This document shows, piece after piece, positions 7,973-15,607 of a stretch of DNA of 43,474 nucleotides. The stretch is from the NCBI RefSeq assembly GCF_041911615.1, contig NZ_JAYROR010000024.1, positions 1-43,474 on the forward strand, in the 5' to 3' direction. The translations under genes and the position numbers were made by a program. Under the pieces are notes generated by a model that ran no database searches, was not told the DNA's origin, and saw only the letters and a list, made by a program, of their open reading frames with translations. The stretch is from Zoogloea sp041911615. GTDB lineage: Bacteria; Pseudomonadota; Gammaproteobacteria; Burkholderiales; Rhodocyclaceae. The number at the start of each line of letters is the position of its first letter. The stretch's first letter is position 1.

Positions 7973-9682
7973 GTGAACAACACCCCCACCAGCACGATCT
8001 TCCTGGTCCTGCGGCGGCTGCGCACGCCGCTGATCGTGCTCATCGTGATCTTCGCGGTGTCGGTGCTCGGCCTCACCCTGATGCCCGGCCCACCCGACCC
8101 GACCACCGGTCAGACGGTCCGGCTCAGCTTCTTCCACGCGGTCTACTTCATCAGCTACACCGCCACCACCATCGGCTTCGGCGAAATCCCCTATGCCTTC
8201 TCCGAGCAGCAACGGCTGTGGGTCGTGGTGTGCATCTACCTGTCGGTGATCGGCTGGGCCTACACCCTCGGCACGGTGTTCGCGATGCTGCAGGACAAGA
8301 ATTTCCTCAACGCCGTCGCGGTGCAGCGCTTCGCCCGCCAGGTGCGGCGCCTGCGCGAACCCTTCTTCCTGGTCTGCGGCTACGGCGAGACCGGCCGCCT
8401 GATCTGCCAGGCGCTCGACGAGCTGGGCTTTCGCGCGGTGGTCATGGAGCAGGACGAGAACAAGGTCGGCGATCTCGAACTGCAGAGCTACTCCGCCGAC
8501 ATGCCGGCCCTGTGCGCCGACGCCGGCAAACCCGACACCCTCACCTTCGCCGGCCTCACCAGCCCCTACTGCCGCGGCGTCATCGCCCTCACCAACGACG
8601 ACGGCACCAACCTCGCGGTGGCCATCGCGGCGCGCCTGCTCGCCCCCTCGCTGCCCGCCCTGTGCCGCGCCGAACACGCCGACACGGTGGCCAACATGGC
8701 CTCTTTCGGCACCCGCCACATCATCAACCCCTTCGAAAAGTTCGGCGAATACATGGCCCTGGCGCTCCACTCGCCGGCCGCCTACCACCTGCTGCGGTGG
8801 CTCACCGGCCTGCCCGGCACCACCGTCGCCCGCCACCGCGAACCGCCCGCCGGCAAATGGGTGCTGTGCGGCTACGGCACCTTCGGCCGCGAGATGACCC
8901 AGGCCCTCGAAGGCGCCGGCCTGCCGGTGACGATCATCGACCGCGCCCCGCCCATCGACCCCACCCACACCTGGGTGCAGGGCGACGGCACCGGCGTCGC
9001 CGCGCTCGAAGCCGCCGGCATCGGCGAGGCGGTCGGCATCGTCGCCGCCACCGCCAGCGACGTGAACAACCTGTCCACGGTGGTCACCGCCCGCGAGCTC
9101 AACCCACGGCTGTTCACCGTGCTGCGCCAGAACCAGGTCTCCAACCGCGCACTGTTCGACGCCTTCGAATCGGATTTCTCGATGGTTCCCAGCGAGATCG
9201 TCGCCCACGAATGCCTGGCGATCCTCACCACCCCGCTGCTCTCGCCCTTCCTCGACGCGGTCCGCCACGCCGACGACGCCTGGGCCCGCGCCCGCCTCGA
9301 CGAACTCACCCTCCGCTACGGCTGGGACGTACCGACGGTCTGGAGCGTCACCCTCAACATCGCCCAGGCGCCCTCGGTCTATCGGCTGCTGATGCGCAGC
9401 GGCGCCATCCGCCTGGGCGAGCTGTTGCGCGCCCCGGTCACCGACCGCCCCCCGCTGCAATGCACGCCGCTGCTCCTGCGACGTGGCGAGGCCGCGCCAC
9501 TGCTGCTGCCGGGCGACGATCTGCCCCTGCGGCTGGGCGACCAGCTCCTGTTCGTCGGCAAGGAGCGCGCCCGCAAGGATCTGGGCCTGACCCTCTTCAA
9601 CGGCCACACCCTCGACTTCGTGCTCACCGGTCGCGATGCGCCCAGCGGCCTGATCTGGGAAAAGCTCCGCGCCCGCGGCTGA
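7973..9682 (+). CDS. Two-TM potassium channel with two TrkA-N (RCK) domains
   Basis: A 569-residue protein with a GTG start coupled to the gene before it. The N-terminus has a membrane helix (residues about 17-36), a pore loop with filter T66-I-G-F-G-E71, and a second helix (about 83-105). This matches bacterial Kch/MthK-like channels, although the usual filter is TVGYGD. Two Rossmann-type RCK/TrkA-N modules follow, each with a nucleotide-binding glycine motif: VCGYGETGR near residue 140 and LCGYGTFGRE near residue 300. The C-terminal part resembles TrkA-C (PLLLPGDDLPLRLGDQLLFVG). It probably conducts K+ under cytosolic ligand or nucleotide gating. The ion and the ligand cannot be read from sequence. 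Confidence 0.87.
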   Translation: MNNTPTSTIFLVLRRLRTPLIVLIVIFAVSVLGLTLMPGPPDPTTGQTVRLSFFHAVYFISYTATTIGFGEIPYAFSEQQRLWVVVCIYLSVIGWAYTLGTVFAMLQDKNFLNAVAVQRFARQVRRLREPFFLVCGYGETGRLICQALDELGFRAVVMEQDENKVGDLELQSYSADMPALCADAGKPDTLTFAGLTSPYCRGVIALTNDDGTNLAVAIAARLLAPSLPALCRAEHADTVANMASFGTRHIINPFEKFGEYMALALHSPAAYHLLRWLTGLPGTTVARHREPPAGKWVLCGYGTFGREMTQALEGAGLPVTIIDRAPPIDPTHTWVQGDGTGVAALEAAGIGEAVGIVAATASDVNNLSTVVTARELNPRLFTVLRQNQVSNRALFDAFESDFSMVPSEIVAHECLAILTTPLLSPFLDAVRHADDAWARARLDELTLRYGWDVPTVWSVTLNIAQAPSVYRLLMRSGAIRLGELLRAPVTDRPPLQCTPLLLRRGEAAPLLLPGDDLPLRLGDQLLFVGKERARKDLGLTLFNGHTLDFVLTGRDAPSGLIWEKLRARG

Positions 9683-9736
9683 CCCACGGGGCGCCTCCCG
9701 GTCTTACAATGCGCATCCCGCTTCCCGGCCGCCCGC

Positions 9737-10105
9737 ATGTCGCTCCGCCTCCTCACGCCCCTGCTCGCCTCGCCCCTCGCCCGCGGTGGCTTCGTGGCCG
9801 CCCTCGTCGTCGTGTTCATCCTCGCGATGATCCCGCTCTCGGCGGTACCGATGGTGGTCTCGTTCCAGGACAAGATCGAACATGCCCTCGCCTTCGCCGC
9901 GCTCATGCTGATGGGCTGGACCGGCTGGCCCACCCGCAGCGGGCGCATCGCCGCGGGCCTGCTGGCCTACGGCGTACTGATCGAACTGTGCCAGCACACC
10001 CTCACCACCAACCGCGTCGGCGACCCATGGGACGTGGTGGCCGACGCGGCCGGGATCGTCATCGGCGGCTGGGTCCTGCGCGCCACGACGACGCGCCCGG
10101 CGTAA
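9737..10105 (+). CDS. VanZ-like family membrane protein
   Basis: A 122-residue membrane protein with three to four hydrophobic segments (about residues 15-35, 45-62, 70-90, 97-113). The conserved polar positions of the VanZ family are present: DKIEHALAFAALML near residue 43, then LIELCQ, and DPWDVVADAAGIVIG near the end. VanZ was named for low-level teicoplanin resistance, but in proteobacteria these proteins are common, uncharacterised and not tied to resistance. A -10-like TACAAT lies at 9705-9710 without a good -35. The gene is convergent with the nitroreductase gene downstream. Confidence 0.8.
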   Translation: MSLRLLTPLLASPLARGGFVAALVVVFILAMIPLSAVPMVVSFQDKIEHALAFAALMLMGWTGWPTRSGRIAAGLLAYGVLIELCQHTLTTNRVGDPWDVVADAAGIVIGGWVLRATTTRPA

Positions 10106-10110
10106 GCCCG

Positions 10111-10136
10111 CGCCCGACGCCGGCGACGTCCGGGCG
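10111..10136. terminator. Hairpin between convergent vanZ-like and nitroreductase genes
   Basis: The arms CGCCCGACG and CGTCCGGGCG pair over 9 bp with one bulge and a 7-base loop, in the 40-base gap between two gene ends. There is no T-run on either side. It may act as a shared weak terminator. Confidence 0.35.
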
Positions 10137-10145
10137 AGCCGCCGA

Positions 10146-10757
10146 TCAGGCGGCGGCGAATCGGTCGCGCACGACGATCTCGTCCAGCGCCAGCGGACCG
10201 CTGCGCGGGTGCGCCGGCTGAACCGCCTTGCCGATGGCAACGAACATCGCGATCACGTGGTCGTCCGGCAGCTGGATCAGGCGGGCGACGGCGTCGAAGT
10301 CGAAGCCGTCCATCGGGCAGCTGTCGTAGCCGAGCTCCTGCGCCGCCAGCATCAAGGTCTGCGCGGCGATCCCGCAGGAGCGCATCGCCTCGTCGCGCTG
10401 GACCCCGTCGCGACCGCGGTAATAGCCGTCGAGCATCGGCAGGATGGCCTCCTGCACCGGCGCCGCCGCGTCGCGCCAATAGCGCTGCGGCGCTTTCTCC
10501 CAGGCCTTCAGGTCGGCGGTGACGACGACCAGCAGGGACGCGTCGGTCACCTGCGCCTGGCCCCAGGCCGCCTCGCGCAGTTGCTGGCGCAGGGCCGGGT
10601 CCTGGGCGAGGACGAAACGCCAGTTCTGGATGTTGAAGGCCGTCGGCGACAGCTTGACGAGCTGCAGCAGCGACTCGATTTCGTCCTCGCGAATGCGGTG
10701 CGTCGGGTCGAAGGCCTTGACGGCGCGGCGCTGGCGAATGGCTTCGGATACTTTCAT
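10146..10757 (-). CDS. Nitroreductase family protein
   Basis: A 203-residue flavoprotein of the NfsB/NfnB-like class. The N-terminus MKVSEAIRQRRAVKAFDP carries the RRAVKxF motif that contacts FMN phosphate. Then come LSPTAFNIQNWRFV, the family's substrate and FMN segment, and LGYDSCPMDGFD. The C-terminal IGKAVQPAHPRSGPLALDEIV is also typical. It probably reduces nitroaromatics, quinones or other electrophiles with NAD(P)H in the cytosol. The ATG at 10757 is chosen for its ribosome site (AGGAGA) and because residue 1 fits the family. A TetR operator lies 24 bases upstream, and the regulator gene is directly upstream, so induction by an electrophile is likely. Confidence 0.9.
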   Translation of the reverse strand: MKVSEAIRQRRAVKAFDPTHRIREDEIESLLQLVKLSPTAFNIQNWRFVLAQDPALRQQLREAAWGQAQVTDASLLVVVTADLKAWEKAPQRYWRDAAAPVQEAILPMLDGYYRGRDGVQRDEAMRSCGIAAQTLMLAAQELGYDSCPMDGFDFDAVARLIQLPDDHVIAMFVAIGKAVQPAHPRSGPLALDEIVVRDRFAAA

Positions 10758-10780
10758 CGTGATTCTCCTGGTGGGTTGAT

Positions 10781-10802
10781 ACATACAAACCGGTTGGTAT
10801 GT
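10781..10802 (-). promoter_or_regulatory. TetR-type operator before nitroreductase gene
   Basis: A 22-bp inverted repeat with outer arms ACATAC and GTATGT around AAACCGGTTG, with one mismatch between half-sites. The same 6-10-6 layout recurs before the regulator gene (11432-11453). Both are most simply read as binding sites of the adjacent TetR protein. Confidence 0.75.
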
Positions 10803-10816
10803 AGTGCGATAAAAAA

Positions 10817-11419
10817 TCAGTGCGCGGGGCGCAGGCTGGCGACGTAGGCGCGCAATTGCGCCATCGTCGCGCGGAAGGCCGCCGCCGACTGCAGGTTCTT
10901 CGACACGCTGGCCGCGCCTTCCCAGGCTGCCACGATGAACAGCGCGCAGGCCTCGCAATCCACGTCGGCGCGAATTTCCCCGGCGGCCTGTGCCCGCCGC
11001 AGCAGCGCCGCCACCTTGCGCTGCCAGCGCTCGAGGATGGCGGCGAGGTGGGCCCGGAAATCTTCGTCGAGGGCGCTCATCTCCTGCATCAGGTTGTTCA
11101 GCGGGCAGCCGAGACGAATCGCCGGCACGTCGGCCGAGCGGTTGCGTTCGAGCAGATCGAGCAAGGCCGACACCGACGGCTGCGGCCCGTCGTCGAGTGG
11201 GCGCACCACCCAGTCGTCGAGCAGCGGCGCAATGCGCTCGTCGATGACCGCCAGGCCGAGCGTCTTCTTGCTGGGAAAGTGATGGTAAAAGGCGCCCTTG
11301 GTGAGCCCCGTCACCGCCAGGATGTTGGCGACGCCCGCCGCCCGGAAACCCTCGCGGTGGATTTCGGCGAAGGCGGCGTCGAGGATGCGGGCGCGGGTGA
11401 GATCGGGCTGGCGGCTCAT
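10817..11419 (-). CDS. TetR/AcrR family repressor
   Basis: A 200-residue regulator. Residues 1-50 form the TetR helix-turn-helix (DLTRARILDAAFAEIHREGFRAAGVANIL, then GLTKGAFYHHFPSKKTLGLAV). The C-terminal half contains CPLNNLMQEMS and a long helix, a type of ligand domain seen in NemR/AcuR-like members that sense electrophiles through cysteine. Cysteines are present at CPLN and CEAC. The start at 11419 gives the normal N-terminus. It lies just upstream of the nitroreductase gene on the same strand. Matching palindromes before each gene suggest autoregulation plus control of the reductase. Confidence 0.9.
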   Translation of the reverse strand: MSRQPDLTRARILDAAFAEIHREGFRAAGVANILAVTGLTKGAFYHHFPSKKTLGLAVIDERIAPLLDDWVVRPLDDGPQPSVSALLDLLERNRSADVPAIRLGCPLNNLMQEMSALDEDFRAHLAAILERWQRKVAALLRRAQAAGEIRADVDCEACALFIVAAWEGAASVSKNLQSAAAFRATMAQLRAYVASLRPAH

Positions 11420-11431
11420 GGTGGCCGAATT

Positions 11432-11453
11432 ACATACCGTGCGGTCGGTACGT
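11432..11453 (-). promoter_or_regulatory. TetR-type operator before tetR gene
   Basis: An inverted repeat, ACATAC-N10-GTACGT, with core TACCG-N6-CGGTA, 12 bases before the repressor start. It has the same size and outer arms as the site before the nitroreductase gene, which supports autorepression. Confidence 0.7.
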
Positions 11454-11471
11454 GTCAACGGGGGCGCGCCC

Positions 11472-11498
11472 AAAGAAAAAGGCTGCCCGCAGGCAGCC
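11472..11498 (-). terminator. Intrinsic terminator of purB-DUF2322 operon
   Basis: Read on the minus strand, GGCTGCC-TGCG-GGCAGCC is followed by a T-rich run (TTTTTCTTT). A 7-bp perfect stem lies 24 bases after the stop of the DUF2322 gene. Confidence 0.88.
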
Positions 11499-11522
11499 TT
11501 CGTCATGTCGCGCGACGACCGC

Positions 11523-11840
11523 TCAGGCCGCGAACACGTGCTTCACCCGCAGCGTCTCGCCCCGTTCGACCAGCCCGATCAGGCGGTCGATGTTGGGGTG
11601 CTTGCCCGGGTTGAGGCGCGCGTCCTCGCTGTGTTCGGCGTAAATCTCGATGCCCTGGGTGGCGGCCTCGGGGGTGATCGCGCCGTGGATCTGCGCGAGG
11701 TGGTTGTACACCGCCAGCGAGCCGGCCTGGCCGGGTTTGTTCTCGATGGTGGCCACCACGTCGCCGGTGGTGTTGATGAGCTGGATCGACGCCAGGTGCG
11801 AAACACCCGGCAGGGTCTTGAGCTTGTCGGCAAAAGCCAT
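11523..11840 (-). CDS. DUF2322 family protein
   Basis: A small soluble protein of 105 residues, recognised as DUF2322 from the pattern FADKLKTLPGVSHLASIQL, then ATIENKPGQAGSLAVYNHLA and ARLNPGKHPNIDRL. No signal peptide or membrane segment is seen. It has no known function. It starts 15 bases after purB on the same strand, with a ribosome site (GAGGAGAACC), and the terminator follows, so it is the second gene of a purB operon. A role near purine metabolism is only an inference from position. Confidence 0.75.
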   Translation of the reverse strand: MAFADKLKTLPGVSHLASIQLINTTGDVVATIENKPGQAGSLAVYNHLAQIHGAITPEAATQGIEIYAEHSEDARLNPGKHPNIDRLIGLVERGETLRVKHVFAA

Positions 11841-11855
11841 TCGGTTCTCCTCGTC

Positions 11856-13223
11856 TCAGATGCGCTTGGCGAGCTCGGCGGCCTTGCCGATGTAGCTGCC
11901 CGGGGTCATCTCGAGCAGGCGGGCCTTCTCGGCTTCGGGGATCGCCAGGGTGCCGATGAACTGCTGCAGCGCCTCCTTGGTGATGCCCTTGCCGCGGGTC
12001 AGCTCCTTGAGCTGCTCGTAGGGGTTGGGCACGGCGTAGCGGCGCATGACGGTCTGGATCGGCTCGGCGAGCACTTCCCAGCAGGCGTCGAGGTCGGCGG
12101 CCAGACGGGCCGGATCGGCTTCCAGCTTGCCCAGGCCGCGCAGGCAGGAATCGTAGGCCAGCACGGCGTAGCCGAAGGCGACGCCCATGTTGCGCAGCAC
12201 GGTGGAGTCGGTCAGGTCGCGCTGCATACGGGACACCGGCAGCTTGTCGGCCAGGTGGCGCAGCACGCTGTTGGCGAGGCCGAGGTTGCCTTCGGCGTTC
12301 TCGAAGTCGATCGGGTTGACCTTGTGCGGCATGGTGGACGAGCCGATCTCGCCGGCCTTCAGCTTCTGCTTGAAGTAGCCCAGGGAGATGTACATCCAGA
12401 TGTCGCGGCACACGTCCAGCACGATGGTGTTGGCGCGGGCGGTGGCGTCGTAGAGCTCGGCCATCGCGTCGTGGGGCTCGATCTGGATGGTGTAGGGGTT
12501 GAACGCGAGGCCCAGGGATTCGATGAAGCGGCCGTTGAAGGCTTCCCAGTCGAACTCGGGGTAGGCCGACAGGTGGGCGTTGTAGTTGCCCACGGCGCCG
12601 TTGAACTTGGCGGTCAGCTCGACACCGGCGATCGCCTTGCGGGTGCGGCGCAGGCGATACACCACGTTGGCCATTTCCTTGCCGAGGGTGGTCGGGCTGG
12701 CGGGCTGGCCGTGCGTGCGGGAGAGCATCGGCAGCTCGGCGTGCTGGTGGGCCAGCTCGACGAGACGGGCGATGATCTTGTCCAGGGACGGCAGCAGCAC
12801 GCCGTCGCGGCCGTCGCGCAGCATCAGCGCGTGGGAGACGTTGTTGATGTCTTCGGAGGTGCAGCCGAAGTGGATGAACTCGGTGACGCGGGTGACTTCG
12901 GGGTTGTGGCCCAAGCGCTGCTTGAGCCAGTACTCCATCGCCTTCACGTCGTGGTTGGTGGTCGCCTCGATGGCCTTCACGGCTTCGCCGTCGGCGACCG
13001 AGAAGTTGGCGATCACGCCGTCGAGTTCGGCGACGGTGGCGGCGGAGAACGGCGCGATCTCGGCCAGTTCAGGGGCGGCGGCCAGCGCCTTGAGCCACTC
13101 GATCTCGACCTTGACGCGGTTGCGGATCAGGCCGAACTCGGAAAAGTGCTCGCGCAGCGCGGAAACCTTGGATTCGTAGCGGCCGTCCAGCGGCGACAGC
13201 GCGGTGATGGGTTGCAGGTTCAT
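11856..13223 (-). CDS. purB: Adenylosuccinate lyase
   Basis: A 455-residue enzyme of the fumarase/aspartase superfamily, normal for the E. coli-type PurB (456). It cleaves SAICAR to AICAR and adenylosuccinate to AMP, releasing fumarate. Visible landmarks are LSPLDGRYESKV at the N-terminus, TNHDVKAMEYWL, the TSEDINN segment, SRTHGQPASPTTLGKEM with the catalytic histidine region, and the signature loop GSSTMPHKVNPIDFENAEGN. A -10-like TAAAAT (minus strand, 13265-13260) lies 37 bases before the start, without a clear -35. The next transcription unit, divergent, includes fumarase, which would use the fumarate PurB releases; that link is metabolic only. Confidence 0.97.
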   Translation of the reverse strand: MNLQPITALSPLDGRYESKVSALREHFSEFGLIRNRVKVEIEWLKALAAAPELAEIAPFSAATVAELDGVIANFSVADGEAVKAIEATTNHDVKAMEYWLKQRLGHNPEVTRVTEFIHFGCTSEDINNVSHALMLRDGRDGVLLPSLDKIIARLVELAHQHAELPMLSRTHGQPASPTTLGKEMANVVYRLRRTRKAIAGVELTAKFNGAVGNYNAHLSAYPEFDWEAFNGRFIESLGLAFNPYTIQIEPHDAMAELYDATARANTIVLDVCRDIWMYISLGYFKQKLKAGEIGSSTMPHKVNPIDFENAEGNLGLANSVLRHLADKLPVSRMQRDLTDSTVLRNMGVAFGYAVLAYDSCLRGLGKLEADPARLAADLDACWEVLAEPIQTVMRRYAVPNPYEQLKELTRGKGITKEALQQFIGTLAIPEAEKARLLEMTPGSYIGKAAELAKRI

Positions 13224-13270
13224 GCGAAAGGCCCTTGAGGCGAAAAAGCAGAGTTCTCCATTTTAACGCC

Positions 13271-13298
13271 TTGGAGGGCCGTTCGCCGATGATAAAAT
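13271..13298 (+). promoter_or_regulatory. Putative sigma-70 promoter for UPF0114-fumarase operon
   Basis: TTGGAG (13271-13276) and TAAAAT (13293-13298) are spaced by 16 bases, 29 bases before the ATG. The spacing is acceptable, with partial matches to both hexamers. Confidence 0.45.
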
Positions 13299-13326
13299 CC
13301 GGGCTCCCCAACTGCTGCGCCAAACC

Positions 13327-13857
13327 ATGAGAAAAGGTCCTCAAGCCCTCGAGAACTTCATCTTCTGGAGCCGCTGGCTCCAGGCTCCGCTGTACCTCGG
13401 CCTGATCGTCGCCCAAGGCATCTACGTCTGGCTGTTCATGGCCGAACTGGGCCATCTGGTCACCTCGGTGTTCGAATCCGGCGGCCACATCAGCGAAACC
13501 GAAACCATGCTGGTCGTCCTCGGCCTGATCGACGTGGTGATGATCGCCAACCTGCTGATCATGGTCATCATCGGCGGCTACGAGACCTTCGTGTCGCGGC
13601 TCGACCTCGAAGACCACCCGGACCAGCCCGAGTGGCTGTCCCACGTGAACGCCGGCGTGCTGAAGATCAAGCTGTCCACCGCGATCATCGGCATCTCGTC
13701 GATCCACCTGCTCAAGACCTTCATCAACGCCGGCAACCTGCCCGAGCACACGATCATGTGGCAGGTCATCATCCATCTCGTGTTCCTGGTCTCGGCCCTT
13801 GCCATGGCGATGGTCGACAAGATCATGAACCAGACCGTTCTGCTGTCCAAACACTAA
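13327..13857 (+). CDS. UPF0114 (YqhA/TIGR00645) membrane protein
   Basis: A 176-residue inner-membrane protein of the UPF0114 family. Four hydrophobic segments are visible: about residues 18-38 (LYLGLIVAQGIYVWLFMA), 60-83 (TMLVVLGLIDVVMIANLLIMVIIG), 112-130 and 140-162. The conserved stretch GGYETFVSRLDLEDHPDQPEWL between the second and third segments identifies the family, as does the N-terminal LENFIFWSRWLQAPLYLG. Its function is unknown. The fumarase gene follows after 17 bases with its own ribosome site, so the two are probably one operon. Confidence 0.88.
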   Translation: MRKGPQALENFIFWSRWLQAPLYLGLIVAQGIYVWLFMAELGHLVTSVFESGGHISETETMLVVLGLIDVVMIANLLIMVIIGGYETFVSRLDLEDHPDQPEWLSHVNAGVLKIKLSTAIIGISSIHLLKTFINAGNLPEHTIMWQVIIHLVFLVSALAMAMVDKIMNQTVLLSKH

Positions 13858-13874
13858 AAGAGGGAGCCTCACCC

Positions 13875-15410
13875 ATGACCGCCATCAAGCAGGAAGACCT
13901 GATCCAGTCCGTCGCGGACGCCTTCCAGTACATCAGCTACTACCACCCGCTCGATTACATCAAGGCGCTGGGCGAAGCCTACGAGCGCGAGGAATCCCCC
14001 GCCGCCAAGGACGCCATCGCCCAGATCCTGACCAACTCGCGCATGGCTGCCGAAGGCCACCGCCCGATCTGTCAGGACACCGGTATCGGCATGGTCTTCA
14101 TCAAGGTCGGCATGAACGTCACCTGGCCCGACGCCACCATGAGCGTCCAGCAGATGATCGACGAGGGCGTCCGTCGCGCCTACGCCAACCCGGACAACCC
14201 CCTGCGCGCCTCGGTGCTGGCCGACCCGGCCGGCGCCCGCAAGAACACCAAGGACAACACCCCGGCGGTGGTCCACTTCGAGATCGTCCCGGGCGACCAC
14301 GTCGAAGTCATCTGCGCGGCCAAGGGTGGCGGCTCCGAAGCCAAGTCCAAGTTCGCGATGCTCAACCCCTCCGACGACCTGGTGGACTGGGTTCTGCACA
14401 AGATCCCCGAAATGGGCGCTGGCTGGTGTCCGCCGGGCATCATCGGCATCGGCATCGGCGGCACGCCCGAAAAGGCCATGCTGCTGGCCAAGGAATCGAT
14501 CATGGCCCCGGTGGACATCCACGAACTGAAGGCCAAGGCCGCCGCCGGCGCCAAGCTCACCCGCGCCGAAGAACTGCGCCTCGAGCTGATGGAAAAGATC
14601 AACGCGCTGGGCGTCGGCGCCCAGGGCCTGGGCGGCCTCACCACCGTGCTCGACGTGAAGGTGCTCGACTACCCCTGTCACGCCGCCAACCTGCCGGTCG
14701 CGCTGGTGCCCAACTGCGCCGCCACCCGCCACTGCCACTTCCACCTGGACGGCTCCGGCCCCGCGAAGATCGAGCCGCCCAAGCTCGAGGACTGGCCCGC
14801 CGTCACCTGGACGCCGGACCTCAAATCGGCCACCCGCGTCGACCTGAACACCCTCACCAAGGAACAGGTCGCCGCCTGGAAGCCGGGTCAGAAGCTGCTC
14901 CTCAACGGCAAGATGCTCACCGGCCGCGACGCCGCCCACAAGCGCATCGCCGACATGCTGGCCAAGGGCGAGAAGCTGCCGGTCGATTTCACCAACCGCG
15001 TGATCTACTACGTCGGCCCGGTGGACCCGGTGCGCGACGAGGTCGTCGGCCCCGCCGGCCCCACCACCGCCACCCGGATGGACAAGTTCACCCGCACCAT
15101 GCTCGAAAAGACCGGCCTGATCTCGATGATCGGCAAGTCCGAGCGCGGCCCCGTGGCCATCGAGGCGATCAAGGACAACCAGTCCGCCTACCTGATGGCC
15201 GTCGGCGGCGCCGCCTACCTGGTGGCCAAGGCCATCAAGTCGGCCAAGGTCGTCGGCTTTGCCGACCTGGGCATGGAAGCCATCTACGAGTTCGACGTGC
15301 AGGACATGCCCGTCACCGTGGCGGTCGACTCCTCCGGCACCAGCGTGCACAACACCGGCCCGAAGGAATGGCAGGCCAAGATCGGCAAGATCCCGGTCAC
15401 CGTCGCCTGA
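13875..15410 (+). CDS. fumA: Class I fumarate hydratase (iron-sulfur)
   Basis: A single-chain class I fumarase of 511 residues that interconverts fumarate and malate in the TCA cycle using a [4Fe-4S] cluster. The N-terminal alpha part has GHRPICQDTGIGMVF with one cluster cysteine, then VICAAKGGGSEAKSKFAML. The other candidate ligands are in GAGWCPPGIIGIGIGG and VPNCAATRHCHFHLDG. The C-terminal beta part has GRDAAHKRI, YYVGPVDP and TTATRMDKFT. The ATG at 13875 has a good ribosome site (GGGAG) and fits the family start. A strong terminator ends the unit. The name fumA is by similarity; fumB-type or fumC-independent naming is possible. Confidence 0.95.
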   Translation: MTAIKQEDLIQSVADAFQYISYYHPLDYIKALGEAYEREESPAAKDAIAQILTNSRMAAEGHRPICQDTGIGMVFIKVGMNVTWPDATMSVQQMIDEGVRRAYANPDNPLRASVLADPAGARKNTKDNTPAVVHFEIVPGDHVEVICAAKGGGSEAKSKFAMLNPSDDLVDWVLHKIPEMGAGWCPPGIIGIGIGGTPEKAMLLAKESIMAPVDIHELKAKAAAGAKLTRAEELRLELMEKINALGVGAQGLGGLTTVLDVKVLDYPCHAANLPVALVPNCAATRHCHFHLDGSGPAKIEPPKLEDWPAVTWTPDLKSATRVDLNTLTKEQVAAWKPGQKLLLNGKMLTGRDAAHKRIADMLAKGEKLPVDFTNRVIYYVGPVDPVRDEVVGPAGPTTATRMDKFTRTMLEKTGLISMIGKSERGPVAIEAIKDNQSAYLMAVGGAAYLVAKAIKSAKVVGFADLGMEAIYEFDVQDMPVTVAVDSSGTSVHNTGPKEWQAKIGKIPVTVA

Positions 15411-15426
15411 TCGTCGCCTCACCCCG

Positions 15427-15457
15427 AAAAACCCGACATCCGTGTCGGGTTTTTTTT
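15427..15457 (+). terminator. Intrinsic terminator of fumarase operon
   Basis: An 8-bp perfect stem, ACCCGACA with TGTCGGGT and loop TCCG, is followed by a run of eight T and preceded by AAAA, so it could also work on the other strand. It lies 17 bases after the stop. Confidence 0.93.
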
Positions 15458-15607
15458 GGCATCCCGCCGATCAAGCTTCAATCCCGACCGGGCCGCGCCG
15501 TTAAACTTCGCAAGTGCCCACCCTCCGGACGTGGCCGCGCGGCGCGCGGGCCACGGCGCAAGCTGCCCGTGCCGGATTTTCGTCTGCCATGCCGCTCCAC
15601 CTTGCCG

